A stretch of 64,000 bases of DNA from Casimicrobiaceae bacterium (lineage in GTDB: Bacteria > Pseudomonadota > Gammaproteobacteria > Burkholderiales > Casimicrobiaceae), in NCBI GenBank assembly GCA_025056355.1, contig JANWWI010000003.1, positions 62,001 to 126,000 of the forward strand, written 5' to 3'. The notes under the pieces are model-generated. The model saw only the letters and a list, made by a program, of their open reading frames with translations. It ran no database searches and was not told the DNA's origin. Within the stretch, counting starts at the first letter, position 1. Each line of letters opens with the position of its first letter. Of this stretch, positions 45,226 through 55,907 are shown in pieces. A program made the position numbers and the translations under genes.

Positions 45226-45883
45226 GCAGCTCGCGTCGCGCCGCTTCGAGCTTCCGGCGCGACGGTGCGTCGAGCTCGAGCGCTATGGCAGCCCGATCCG
45301 TCTCGTCCCGCGAGGGCAGCCGCGCGAGACGCTGCAAGACCTCAGGATGACGCTCGAGCAACTGCGTGCGTGCGCGACGCGCGGCCTCATCCTCGGGCCA
45401 CGTCCAAGGCACAAGCAGCCGCACGCGCTGTTCCGGCGGCCCTTGCTGATTCAACGCTGCGCTTTCGAGCCAGCTGCGGAGGCGGCCGAAGGGGTCGCGC
45501 GCCGCCTCGCGCAACCAAAACACGTTGTCCACCGTCACCGTTTCGGCGTCCCACCGCGTCACGCGCGGTGGCCGTCCCACCTCGCAGCGCCCGCGCTCGA
45601 GCGCCTTGAAACAAGCGGCCAGCAGCGCCTCGGCTTCGCCTTCGCCGAAGCTTCGGATGCACACAGGGCACGGACGCCGAAACGCACGATCAAGCGCTTC
45701 TACCACGGCGACCGGGTCGGCCCCTACGAACTCGATGAACTCAAGCCGTGCGCCTTCGCCGAGCATCGCGAGCACGTCGCGCGCGAACCCGTCCGTGCCG
45801 ATCACAAGCGGCGCATCCCCGACGCGCAGCAACCCGAGCCGCGCAGGCGGCGCGTAAGGGCCTGGAGCCTTCCCCGTCTTCAA
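45164..45883 (-). CDS. Unknown protein coupled to DUF1631
   Basis: This 239-residue protein is one I do not recognise. Its ATG overlaps the stop of the DUF1631 gene by 4 bases (ATGA), which strongly supports a real, coupled gene. The N-terminal half looks like an alternating alpha/beta fold (GLLRVGDAPLVIGTDG, LEFIEFVGADPVAVVEAL) with a CPVC pair near residue 72. The C-terminal third is Arg/Glu-rich and helical. No signal peptide or membrane segment is seen. Its 3' end runs 62 bases antisense into pyrD; a shorter product would remove the overlap, but no earlier stop exists. Confidence 0.65.
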   Translation of the reverse strand: MKTGKAPGPYAPPARLGLLRVGDAPLVIGTDGFARDVLAMLGEGARLEFIEFVGADPVAVVEALDRAFRRPCPVCIRSFGEGEAEALLAACFKALERGRCEVGRPPRVTRWDAETVTVDNVFWLREAARDPFGRLRSWLESAALNQQGPPEQRVRLLVPWTWPEDEAARRARTQLLERHPEVLQRLARLPSRDETDRAAIALELDAPSRRKLEAARRELLSLLRPERARVPRPDPARGR

Positions 45884-48204
45884 GCCGCTTTGGCTTCCTC
45901 TGCAAACATCCGGGCGAGCGCTTGATCGACGAGCGGTTCGCTCTCAATGATGCGCGCTCGATCCGACCGAAACCACTCGGCGAGCTCCTCAGGGGTAACC
46001 GAGGCGGCTTTCCGGCCGTGCCGCGTCACAAAAAGATAGGTCGTTCTTTGCGGCGAAATCCAAGCGAGTTTCGCATAGGTCAGCGCACCGTTTTCGTCGC
46101 TCAGCTCGATCCACTGATTGCGCTCCATCTGCGCCACGATCTGCGCAAAAACATCAGGCGCCGGAGGCTCAACCGGAGCGGGCGGATCGGTGTACTGAGG
46201 TGAGGCCCCCCGCAAAAGCCCCGAATGCACCTCGAAGAGGCGGTCAAACAACGGGCCGAGCGTCGCGTCCGAGAACTTGCTCAAGCCGTCACGCAGTCGA
46301 CGCACGAGCGGCGGCAGACGATTGCCCAGTTCAGCGCGTTCGGTGGGTTGTGGCTTTGGCGCCACACTCCAGATCAGCTCATCGAGCGTTGCAAGCGCTT
46401 CGTTGAAAGCCGGGCTGTCGCAGCCCACTTCGAGTGCAAGCTCCTCCAGGTGGGGCCGCCAGGCTAATTCAATGAACTCGCCAACCACTTGTGGCAACGC
46501 ATTTTGTTGCAGGCGCGTTGCAACCGCATCGCGCGCGGCCTTGAGCGCAAGTAACTGGCGATCGGCTTCGCGCGCCATCGCGAGCTCGGCTTCCACGGCC
46601 GGCCGAACGTTTTGTTCGTGCTCGGCCATGAATTGCTCGATTTCGACGATGGCAGCCGTAAAGACGCCGAGGTCATCGACGAAGTCGCGATTGATCTGGT
46701 CAACGATTGCCGCGATCTTGCGATAGAGCGGGTCGTCGATGCCATCGTTTGGTGACCAGCCGATCCCCGCGTCGGCGAGCTTGTTGATCAGAATCCGCGC
46801 CGGATGATTCTTGCGCGAAAAGAAACCACGATCGAGCATCGCGGCCTTGAGCGTGGGGATTTGCAGTCGGCCGATGAGGACCTTGATTTCGTCTCGTAAC
46901 TCGCGCCGCGCGAAGGCGAACTCAAAAAGCATCGCCACGAGTTCGGTGGTCGTGGCGTCAAGAACCGACATTTGACCACTGCCGTAGCCGGGCACAACAG
47001 CACGCAGAATGCTGCGTGCGGGCGCCGAGGCCGCTTGATCCTCAGCGGCCCGCCCCACCCCGGCGAGCCCGAGCTCCTCGGCCCCGCTACGGGCATACGC
47101 GGTCTGAAGGGTGGACAACGAATCGAGCAACTGTGGATCGACCGCTGTTGGCACCGCGCCGCGCACAGACCCATCGGGGGCAAAGCCGAGCGCCGCGCTC
47201 ACCTGCATGGCCTCGCGAGCTCGCAGCATGCTTGCAACCGCAGGATCGCCAACTCCGGGCCCGCCGGCAATTCCCGGGACCACGCCCTGGATGCGCTCGA
47301 TCAATGCGGTCAGGTTGGTGAGCAGTGTCCGCATCGAAGCATCCCCCGGATCGGCCCCCGCCCCCGCATCTTCGCCGACGCGCGGCGAGGCCGCCGAGGT
47401 CGAGGCCGCATCGGCGCCTCGCCCCAGCGATGCACTGGCCACGGAACCGGTCGGGCTTGAAACCCGGCCGGCGGTCACGCTTGCCGCGGGCGCCGAAACC
47501 CCTGCGTCCGTCAAAAATCGGTTGAGGTCACGATAGACGTCGGTAAAGCCGAGTGGGCCCAGCGAACCCAGCACTCGTAACCACGTGGTTCTCACGGGGC
47601 GCGAATCGCAAACCCCGATCATCGCCTCGTGCAGACAGGCCACCAGCGACTGAGGCGAAAAGGGGTTCTCCGAGAGCTTCAAATCGGGTCGGCCGATGAG
47701 CGCGACACTGCGCGCATGCAACAAGGGCAGGTCGCCGACGATCGCGCCCTCGATGTTGCGCGCGAGCGTTCGCGCCGCGACCTGCTCGTCAAGCACGTCA
47801 ATCGACTGAAGTTCAAGCTGAGTCGGGGTCGCCTCCTGGGTGAGCTCGGTGTTGACGCCCTGATCGATGCGCCGGGTTAGCCGCTTGAGAAATTCTTCAC
47901 TCAAGGCTGCGCGGTGCTGCTGCAGAAGCGCCCGCGCGTCAAGCAGTGTGGCCACCAGTCGCGGCTCGAAGTTCTGTGTCGCCTGTTCGAGCAGTGCATC
48001 GGCGAGTCGATCGAGCGCGGCTGCAAGCTGAAGCGACGAGCGATGCACCATCAGATCGCGCAGCGAGGCGCGAACTTGGGAGAGGTTCAACGAGGCTTTC
48101 ACAGCTGTGGCAAGTCCGGACACCCGAGGTGTGTTCGTGTGGCCTACAAAATCACTGTCAGGCAATTCCGCACCCCAAAAAGCACGGCCCAGGTCGCTTG
48201 GCAC
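45880..48204 (-). CDS. DUF1631 family protein
   Basis: This large cytosolic protein of 774 residues is a DUF1631 family member with no settled function. It is mostly helical. A Ser/Ala/Gly-rich, probably disordered segment lies around residues 225-330 (repeated SVASASLG, AGAGADPGD). The C-terminal part has the characteristic small beta domain NQWIELSDENGALTYAKLAWISP then YLFVTRHGRKAAS near 700-745, which resembles a PilZ-like barrel. The start is uncertain: GTG at 48204 has no clear ribosome site. It is first in a pair with the unknown gene downstream. Confidence 0.8.
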   Translation of the reverse strand: MPSDLGRAFWGAELPDSDFVGHTNTPRVSGLATAVKASLNLSQVRASLRDLMVHRSSLQLAAALDRLADALLEQATQNFEPRLVATLLDARALLQQHRAALSEEFLKRLTRRIDQGVNTELTQEATPTQLELQSIDVLDEQVAARTLARNIEGAIVGDLPLLHARSVALIGRPDLKLSENPFSPQSLVACLHEAMIGVCDSRPVRTTWLRVLGSLGPLGFTDVYRDLNRFLTDAGVSAPAASVTAGRVSSPTGSVASASLGRGADAASTSAASPRVGEDAGAGADPGDASMRTLLTNLTALIERIQGVVPGIAGGPGVGDPAVASMLRAREAMQVSAALGFAPDGSVRGAVPTAVDPQLLDSLSTLQTAYARSGAEELGLAGVGRAAEDQAASAPARSILRAVVPGYGSGQMSVLDATTTELVAMLFEFAFARRELRDEIKVLIGRLQIPTLKAAMLDRGFFSRKNHPARILINKLADAGIGWSPNDGIDDPLYRKIAAIVDQINRDFVDDLGVFTAAIVEIEQFMAEHEQNVRPAVEAELAMAREADRQLLALKAARDAVATRLQQNALPQVVGEFIELAWRPHLEELALEVGCDSPAFNEALATLDELIWSVAPKPQPTERAELGNRLPPLVRRLRDGLSKFSDATLGPLFDRLFEVHSGLLRGASPQYTDPPAPVEPPAPDVFAQIVAQMERNQWIELSDENGALTYAKLAWISPQRTTYLFVTRHGRKAASVTPEELAEWFRSDRARIIESEPLVDQALARMFAEEAKAA

Positions 48205-48290
48205 GCCGGTGGCCGCGACGTGCTAAGCATATCGGGGTCTTCGCCAGGGCAGGCGCTTCCCGGCCGCCTTTCTTGCGACCACGAGCGCCG

Positions 48291-51200
48291 CTAGCGCAGT
48301 CGTTCGTTCCAGAACTTTTCGAGCCGTTTGACCGACACGGGAAACGGCGTCTTGAGCTCCTGAGCGAATAGCGATACGTGCAGTTCCTCGAGCCACCAGC
48401 GGAATTCAAGCAATGCCGGAGGCGCATCGGCGCCGCGCCGGGCGCATTCGGCTTCCCAGCGCTGCCAGTAGGCGGCCAGCACGGGCCCATGCCTTGCCTC
48501 GCGCTCGGGTGATTCGGAAAACTTCGTCAGCCGCCGCTTCAGTGCGCGCAGGTAGCGCGGCAGGTGCGGAAGCTGGGGCCATGGCGTCTCGCTGAGAAAA
48601 CGCGGATGCAGAAGCCGCGCACGCCACGCAAGCAGCGTTGGCACGAGCGCTCGCTCGCGCTGACCTGCCGACGTGAGTGCCGCCTGCAGTTCGCTGTTGG
48701 CCTCCGCCACCGCCGCAAGCATTCGCCCAAGTTGCTCGGCCACCAGGCCGATGCGCGGCTTGGCCCGCGCGAGCTGTTCTCGAAATGCCGCCTCGGAGCG
48801 TGGTGGTTCCTCATCGCCGAGCAAGGCACGCGAGGCAAGCGCGCGTTGAAAGTCCGCAAGCAGCTGCTCCGTGGCAACAACCGGCTTGAGCGCGAGGGCG
48901 GCCTGCGCAAACCCGGGAGGGCCTTTCTCGAAGGCGCGAAGCGGCACCTTGAGCGCGATGGACAGGAGCCGCAACACGCCCTCGCGGTGCGCACGGGCCG
49001 CTTCGGTTGCCGTCTCGAAGACCCGCACGGCAACCGTCTCGCCCTCGTCGACCAGTGCCGGAAACGCGACGATCTCGCCGCCTGGGCGATCAACGGTGAT
49101 GCGCTCCGGCAAAGTTCCAATCCTCCAGCTGGTCAAGCCCGACTGCTCGATCCTCGCTTGGTGCGACGCAGCGCTCGAGGCCTGAAAGGCAAGCCGTGCC
49201 GCCTCGCCGAAGTCGCGCTGAAGCGCCGCGAGGTCGCGTCCCATCGCAATCTCCTCCCCCTGCACTCCGACGACCTGAACGTTGAGCTCCAGATGGGGGG
49301 GCAGTGGCGTACGCGCCCAGACCTCATCGGGCAAATCGAGGCCGGCGTAGTCGCGCAGAAAGACGAGGAGCGCCCGCTCAAGGGGCTGCTCATGCGGCGC
49401 CGTCAACTCCAAAAACGCGGTTACCGTTTCGGCCTGCGGTTGCAGGCGGGCTCGGGCCGCCTTCGGCAACGCCTTGAGCCGCACCGCAACGCGCTCCCGC
49501 ACAAGGCCCGGCACAAGCCACGTGGTAAAGCGCGGCTCCACGGCATTGAGTAGCGCAAGCGGCACGCGCGCTGTGACCCCATCGAGAGGATGTCCCGGCT
49601 CGAAGCGATAGCTCACCGGCACTTCGAAGTCGCCCAGGCGCAGGGTGTCGGGAAAGAGGGCTTCGCTGAACTCATCGGTGTTACGCCGCAGAAGCTCCTC
49701 GCGCGTGAAGCGCAAGCACGCATCCTGCTGCGGGTCTTCGCACCAGCGTTCAAGTTCGGCGCGTGTCACCACATGGCCAGGCAGGCGCGCCGCATAGAGC
49801 GCCGCGAGGGTTTCCTCCGACACCAGGAGGTCACAGCGACGCGTGCGCGCCTCAAGCGCCTCGATCGATTCGATGAGCCGCTGATTGGCCGCGGCAAACG
49901 GCGCGCGTGTGGTTACCGCACGCGCCGCAAGCGCCGCGCAGAGGATCTGGTGCGCTTCGGCAGGGGCGATGCGGCCATAGTGCACGCGCCGTCGCGGCAC
50001 GATGGTGAGCCCGTAGAGACTCACGCGCTCCTGCGCAATCACCTGGCCCGATGCGTCGTCCCAGCGCGGTTCGAGGTAATTGCGCGTCACGAGATGGGCT
50101 GCGGCTTGTTCGAGCCACTCCGGCTCGATGCGTGCGACCGTTCGCGCATAGAGCCGCGAGGTCTCCGAAAGCTCCGCCGCCACGACCCAGCGGAGGTTTT
50201 TCTTCGTCACCGAACTGGCCGGATGCAGCCAGAAGCGGATCCCGCGCGCCCCGAGGTAGTCATCGCCCTGATCGGATTTGACGCCGACGTGGCTGAGCAA
50301 TCCCGGCAGCAGCGCCCGATGGATCGCCTCATACGGAGGATCGGGCGGAATGGATTCGGCAACCGGCCAGCCGAGCTCCTCGACCGTCTGTTTGAGCTGG
50401 GCATGCAGGTCACGCCACTCACGCAATCGCAGCCAGGACAAAAAACGCTCGCGGCACGCGGCAACCTGCCGACGGTGGCTGCCCTCCGCCTCGCTCAGTT
50501 CGGCGAAAAACCTCCAGATCTTGAGCAAAGCAAGAAAGTCGCTGCGCGGATCGGCAAACGCCTGATGCGCGCGTTCGGCAGCCTCGCGCGCCTCGAACGG
50601 TCGCTCCCGCGGATCGGGCACGGACAGCGCCGCGGCGATCACAAGGACCTCGGCCAGCACGCCGAGCTTGCGTGCCTCCACGAGCATGCGCCCGATCCGA
50701 GGATCGACGGGGATGCGTGCAAGCTGCCGACCGAGCTCGGTGAGTGTGACCGAGCCGGCTCGCGGATCGATGGCTCCAAGCTCGACCAGCTGGGTGATGC
50801 CGTCGGCCACGGCCCGCGGCGAGGGCGGCTCGATGAAGGGAAACGTCTCTACGCGACCGAAGCCAAGCGCCGCAAGCCGCAAGATCACCCCGGCAAGCGA
50901 TGTGCGTAGGATTTCCGGTGGCGTAAACGCACTCCGCGCGGCCAAATCCTCTTCGCTGTAGAGACGAACCGCCACGCCGGGGCCGGTGCGGCCACAGCGG
51001 CCGGCTCGCTGCTTCGCGCTTGCTTGGGAAATCTTTTCGATGCCGAGCTGCTGCACCTTGTTGCGCACGCTGTAGCGCGCGAGGCGCACGAGCCCCGTAT
51101 CGACGACGTAGCGAATGCCGGGCACCGTCAGCGAGGTCTCCGCGACGTTGGTCGACAAGACGACCCGCCGCCCGTTCGAGGGGGTAAAAACGCGCTGCTG

Positions 51201-52193
51201 CTCGGCCACAGACAGCCGCGCATACAGCGGCAGGATTTCCGTGCCTGGTTTGAGTCGCGCGCGCAGAACGTCCTGTGTTTCGCGGATTTCCCGCTCACCG
51301 GGCAAAAACACGAGCACATCGCCGGCACCTTCGAGCCAGAGCTCCTCGATCGCATCGGCAATGGCCTCTTCGAGCGGCTCTTCATCATCGGCCTGCTCTT
51401 CCAGCGCGACCGGGCGATAGCGAACCTCGATCGGAAAGCTTCGGCCGCTCACTTCGACCAGGGGTGCCGGCGTGCCAGATGGGCCAGAAAAGTGCTCGGC
51501 GAAGCGTTGTGCGTCGATCGTCGCGGAGGTGATGATCACGCGCAGCTCGGGCCGACGCGGCAACAGCTGTTTGAGGTAGCCGAGCAAAAAATCGATGTTG
51601 AGCGAGCGCTCGTGGGCCTCGTCGATGATGATCGTGTCGTAGGCATCAAGATCGCGATCCCCCTGCGTCTCGGCAAGAAGGATGCCGTCGGTCATCAGCT
51701 TGATGAAGCCGCCCTCCCCGGTGCGGTCAGTAAAGCGCACCTTGAAACCCACCGACACGCCGAGCGGCTCGCCCAACTCCGCGGCGATTCGCTCAGCCAC
51801 GCTGCGCGCGGCGATGCGGCGCGGCTGGGTGTGTCCGATCAGCCCGTGCCGGCCACGGCCCGCGGCAAGTGCGATCTTGGGTAATTGCGTGGTTTTGCCC
51901 GAGCCCGTCTCCCCCGTGACCACAACCACGGGGTGGCGACGAATGAGCGAGGCGATCTCATCGGCCCGTTCGCTCACGGGCAGCTCAGGGGCGTAGCTGA
52001 TCGCCGGTGCGCGGGCCAGGCGCTCGGCGAATCGCGCCTCGGCACGGGCAAGCGCCGCTGCAAGCGCTTCGGCCCCCCCGCGCTCGCGCAGCCGAGCCCA
52101 CTGCCGCCGCAGGCGAACGTAGTCGCGGCGCAGCAGTCGCGTGGGGTCGAGCACCGGCTCGCCACTGCGTGTGAGGGCCAAATCGGGCTTCAC
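48291..52193 (-). CDS. hrpA: ATP-dependent RNA helicase HrpA
   Basis: HrpA is a DEAH-box helicase; in E. coli it processes mRNA and resolves stalled ribosomes. At 1300 residues this is the full-length form. Walker A GETGSGKTT is at 94-102, with TQPRRIAARSVA, the DEAH box (IIIDEAHERSLN) near 190, STNVAETSLTVPGI and QRAGRCGRTGPG. The HA2/OB-fold region and the long HrpA-specific C-terminal domain follow. The start is GTG at 52193 without a clear ribosome site. It is divergent from the ECF sigma operon. Confidence 0.95.
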   Translation of the reverse strand: MKPDLALTRSGEPVLDPTRLLRRDYVRLRRQWARLRERGGAEALAAALARAEARFAERLARAPAISYAPELPVSERADEIASLIRRHPVVVVTGETGSGKTTQLPKIALAAGRGRHGLIGHTQPRRIAARSVAERIAAELGEPLGVSVGFKVRFTDRTGEGGFIKLMTDGILLAETQGDRDLDAYDTIIIDEAHERSLNIDFLLGYLKQLLPRRPELRVIITSATIDAQRFAEHFSGPSGTPAPLVEVSGRSFPIEVRYRPVALEEQADDEEPLEEAIADAIEELWLEGAGDVLVFLPGEREIRETQDVLRARLKPGTEILPLYARLSVAEQQRVFTPSNGRRVVLSTNVAETSLTVPGIRYVVDTGLVRLARYSVRNKVQQLGIEKISQASAKQRAGRCGRTGPGVAVRLYSEEDLAARSAFTPPEILRTSLAGVILRLAALGFGRVETFPFIEPPSPRAVADGITQLVELGAIDPRAGSVTLTELGRQLARIPVDPRIGRMLVEARKLGVLAEVLVIAAALSVPDPRERPFEAREAAERAHQAFADPRSDFLALLKIWRFFAELSEAEGSHRRQVAACRERFLSWLRLREWRDLHAQLKQTVEELGWPVAESIPPDPPYEAIHRALLPGLLSHVGVKSDQGDDYLGARGIRFWLHPASSVTKKNLRWVVAAELSETSRLYARTVARIEPEWLEQAAAHLVTRNYLEPRWDDASGQVIAQERVSLYGLTIVPRRRVHYGRIAPAEAHQILCAALAARAVTTRAPFAAANQRLIESIEALEARTRRCDLLVSEETLAALYAARLPGHVVTRAELERWCEDPQQDACLRFTREELLRRNTDEFSEALFPDTLRLGDFEVPVSYRFEPGHPLDGVTARVPLALLNAVEPRFTTWLVPGLVRERVAVRLKALPKAARARLQPQAETVTAFLELTAPHEQPLERALLVFLRDYAGLDLPDEVWARTPLPPHLELNVQVVGVQGEEIAMGRDLAALQRDFGEAARLAFQASSAASHQARIEQSGLTSWRIGTLPERITVDRPGGEIVAFPALVDEGETVAVRVFETATEAARAHREGVLRLLSIALKVPLRAFEKGPPGFAQAALALKPVVATEQLLADFQRALASRALLGDEEPPRSEAAFREQLARAKPRIGLVAEQLGRMLAAVAEANSELQAALTSAGQRERALVPTLLAWRARLLHPRFLSETPWPQLPHLPRYLRALKRRLTKFSESPEREARHGPVLAAYWQRWEAECARRGADAPPALLEFRWWLEELHVSLFAQELKTPFPVSVKRLEKFWNERLR

Positions 52194-52351
52194 CGGCGGC
52201 GCGGTAGCGTTTTGCTCGAGGCGAGCTTCAACACCGGGCGGATTCTACGGCCGATGCCCCGGCACCACGCCAGCTTGCCCGAAAGCGCGGGCTGCGTTTG
52301 CGCTCGGATCCAGGCCGCTTGGGGTGGCAAGCTCGAGGAGCGTACAATTTC

Positions 52352-52987
52352 ATGAGCAAAATCAATGGCCTGCCTCATGCCCTTGAAGGCGAAAGCGGGC
52401 GCAACTCAAGCGAGGATCGGCTGGCTACCGTCAAAGAACTCGACGCCTTTCTTGCCTCGGTCGAGCGGCGCGCATTCAAACATGCAGCCTACGCCGTCCG
52501 TGACGACGAGGCGGCGCTGGACATCGTTCAAGATGCGATGTTCCGGCTATGCGAGAGCTACAGCGACCGGCCGGCTGCCGAGTTGCCGCTCATTTTCACG
52601 CGCATCCTGCAAAACGCGATCCTCGACTGGTTCCGACGGCAGAAAACCAAGAATCAGCACCTGAGCAACTTCTCCGACCTGGCGGCAGAGGCCGAGGACG
52701 AGGATTTCGATCCGCTCGAAGTGCTCGAGGCCGAGGAAAGCGCCGAAAGCCGCGATCAGCCGCTTGCGGCGCTCGAGCAGCAGGAGGTCATGGCCGCCAT
52801 CGAAGAAGCGCTTGCCAAGCTGCCCCACCGTCAACGGCAAGCGTTTCTGCTTCGTTACTGGGAAGACCTTGACACTGCCGAGACAGCCGCCATTATGGGT
52901 TGTTCGGAGGGAAGCGTGAAAACCCACTGCTCCCGTGCGGTGCAAGCCCTACAAGGCCTGCTCCGCCAGAAAGGGATTACGCTATGA
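52352..52987 (+). CDS. ECF-type RNA polymerase sigma factor
   Basis: This is an extracytoplasmic-function sigma-70 factor of 211 residues. Region 2 includes the -10 recognition stretch ALDIVQDAMFRLCESY (about residues 53-68) and LPLIFTRILQNAILDWFRRQKTK. Region 4 has LPHRQRQAFLLRYWEDLDTAETAAIMGCSEGSVKTHCSRAV, a clear helix-turn-helix. The linker between them (about 110-150) is unusually acidic (AEAEDEDFD, EAEESAES). A GGAG lies about 11 bases upstream of the ATG. Its stop overlaps the DUF3619 start by 4 bases. No known anti-sigma family follows, but the next gene encodes a single-span protein. Confidence 0.92.
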   Translation: MSKINGLPHALEGESGRNSSEDRLATVKELDAFLASVERRAFKHAAYAVRDDEAALDIVQDAMFRLCESYSDRPAAELPLIFTRILQNAILDWFRRQKTKNQHLSNFSDLAAEAEDEDFDPLEVLEAEESAESRDQPLAALEQQEVMAAIEEALAKLPHRQRQAFLLRYWEDLDTAETAAIMGCSEGSVKTHCSRAVQALQGLLRQKGITL

Positions 52988-53424
52988 GAACAAAACCTCG
53001 ACTCGACGATCACGAGATTGACCGCTTTGCCGCTGCCCTGCGCAAGCGACTCGACGCTCGGCTCGAAGCGCTCGACGAAGTGGTTTGCGCGCGCCTCTCG
53101 GCGGCGCGACACCAGGCTCTCGCCCGCCTGTCCGCAGCCGCGGAACCCGCGCCCGCCCCTGCGGTGTTGGCCAACGGTCAGGGTAGTGCCACGATCGCGG
53201 GCGGGCCCCGAGGCGGGTTCGGATCGCGCCTGGCCGACTGGCGTTTCTGGGTGATTGGCGCGATCGTGAGCGCGCTTTTCGCGATGTACGGGGTGGAGCG
53301 CTGGCGTGAGCACGTGGCCCTGCAGCGCGCGCTCGATGTCGATGTGCGCATCCTCGGAGACGAGGTGCCGGTCGATGCCTTGCTCGATCGCGGCTTCGGC
53401 CACTTCGTTCAGGAAGGCGAATGA
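52984..53424 (+). CDS. DUF3619 single-span membrane protein
   Basis: This 146-residue protein is of the DUF3619 family, which lacks a proven function. A charged helical N-terminus (DDHEIDRFAAALRKRLDARLEALDEVVCARL) is followed by an Ala/Pro-rich linker. One membrane helix lies at about residues 83-103 (WRFWVIGAIVSALFAMYGVERW), with a C-terminal part of about 40 residues. The gene overlaps the sigma factor stop and the DUF3106 start by 4 bases each. The topology, a cytosolic helical head next to a sigma factor, is that of an anti-sigma factor. That role is inference. Confidence 0.85.
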   Translation: MRTKPRLDDHEIDRFAAALRKRLDARLEALDEVVCARLSAARHQALARLSAAAEPAPAPAVLANGQGSATIAGGPRGGFGSRLADWRFWVIGAIVSALFAMYGVERWREHVALQRALDVDVRILGDEVPVDALLDRGFGHFVQEGE

Positions 53425-53972
53425 GGGGCCGCTTCGCCAGCCAGGATCGGCTCCGGCGCCGCTCTTCGGCGCCACGCAAGGCACTGCTTGCTGCGCTTGC
53501 GATCCTTGCCCTCAACGGGGCGTACGCCCAACGCTGGAACGAGCTCTCGCCGGCAGAGCGTCAGGCGCTTGCGCCGCTTTCCACAGACTGGGAGCGTTTG
53601 AGCTCCTCGGACCGCCGGCACATGCGCGAGTTAGCCGAACGCTATGCGAAGCTGCCGCCCGATCAGCAGGCGCGTTTTCAGGAGCGCCTGGCGGAGTGGT
53701 CTCGACTCACCCCCGAACAACGCGCGAAAGTTCGCGAGCAGTACTTGGCGCTTCAACAGCTACCGCCTGAAAAGCGCGCCAACGTTACGCAAAAGTGGGA
53801 GGCCTATCGCAACTTGCCCCCGGAAAAGCGCGCGGAAATCCAGCAACGCGCGCAGAGCGCCCCAACAACCCCGCAAGCCTCCCGCGGCGATAAGGGCGAA
53901 AAGCTTCCCCCGAGCGCTTCGGGCTCCTCGGGCACCGCTAACCCCGAGGCCAGGGGCGAGCCCAAGCGCTGA
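53421..53972 (+). CDS. DUF3106 exported 18-residue-repeat protein
   Basis: This 183-residue exported protein is of the DUF3106 family. The signal sequence (basic start, then KALLAALAILALNGAYA) ends near residue 36. The mature part is built of five full repeats of exactly 18 residues plus a partial one: each begins L-S/T/P-x-x-x-R/Q (LSPAER, LSSSDR, LPPDQQ, LTPEQR, LPPEKR, LPPEKR) and continues as amphipathic helix with a Trp or Tyr near position 16. A Ser/Gly-rich tail closes it. The LTPEQR-type motif recalls LTxxQ periplasmic proteins (CpxP, Spy, CnrX-like sensors). It overlaps the DUF3619 stop by 4 bases and converges on ftsB. Confidence 0.85.
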   Translation: MRGRFASQDRLRRRSSAPRKALLAALAILALNGAYAQRWNELSPAERQALAPLSTDWERLSSSDRRHMRELAERYAKLPPDQQARFQERLAEWSRLTPEQRAKVREQYLALQQLPPEKRANVTQKWEAYRNLPPEKRAEIQQRAQSAPTTPQASRGDKGEKLPPSASGSSGTANPEARGEPKR

Positions 53973-53986
53973 GGCCGGCTGCCTTT

Positions 53987-54292
53987 TCACGGCTTTGCGG
54001 CCGGCGACGGGGCGCGCGAATCGCGAAGCTGTAGCAACGTTTCGCTCTTTTTGACCATCCCGAGTTCGGTGCGGGCGCGCTCCTCGACGGCTTCCCCCGC
54101 CTTTTCCAGATCCCGGACGTCGGCTTCGAGCTCACGGTTACGCCGGCGAGCTTCCTCGTTTTTCGCCTGGAGCACTTTGAGCTCGCGCTCGAGTTGTGCC
54201 GCACGCGGAACCGAGCCACGATCGAACCACAGCTTCCATTGCAGATAGCCAAAGGCCAGCACCAGCAAGATAAAGAGCAGACGACCGGCCAC
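53987..54292 (-). CDS. ftsB: Cell division protein FtsB
   Basis: FtsB is a small bitopic protein that joins FtsL and FtsQ in the divisome. The 101-residue product has one N-terminal helix (residues 4-22, RLLFILLVLAFGYLQWKLW), then a periplasmic coiled coil (about 33-70, LERELKVLQAKNEEARRRN) and the conserved RTELGMVKKSETLL. The start is GTG at 54292. It follows eno by 15 bases, the usual place for ftsB in proteobacteria, and ends 14 bases from the convergent DUF3106 gene. Confidence 0.95.
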   Translation of the reverse strand: MAGRLLFILLVLAFGYLQWKLWFDRGSVPRAAQLERELKVLQAKNEEARRRNRELEADVRDLEKAGEAVEERARTELGMVKKSETLLQLRDSRAPSPAAKP

Positions 54293-54307
54293 GGACGCGT
54301 AGCGCTG

Positions 54308-55615
<1,308 letters not shown>

Positions 55616-55623
55616 TCAAAGCC

Positions 55624-55907
55624 TCACAGAGCGTCGACCACGACCATCGAAAACTCGGCCGCGCCGAGCCGCTTCTCGCGTGCCGCCTGATAGGCGGCGC
55701 TTGCGTAGAAGGCGCGCGCATGGGCGCGATCGGGAAACTCGATCACCACGATGCGAGGTCGGTCGAGCTGGCCTTCGAGCCACTCGGGATCGCCACCGCG
55801 CACGATGAAACGCCCACCAGCAGCGGCCACCGCCGCCGGCGTGAGCGCGGCATAGTGTTGATAGCGTTCGGGGTCGGTCACCCTAACCAAGGCGATGACA
55901 TAGGCGG

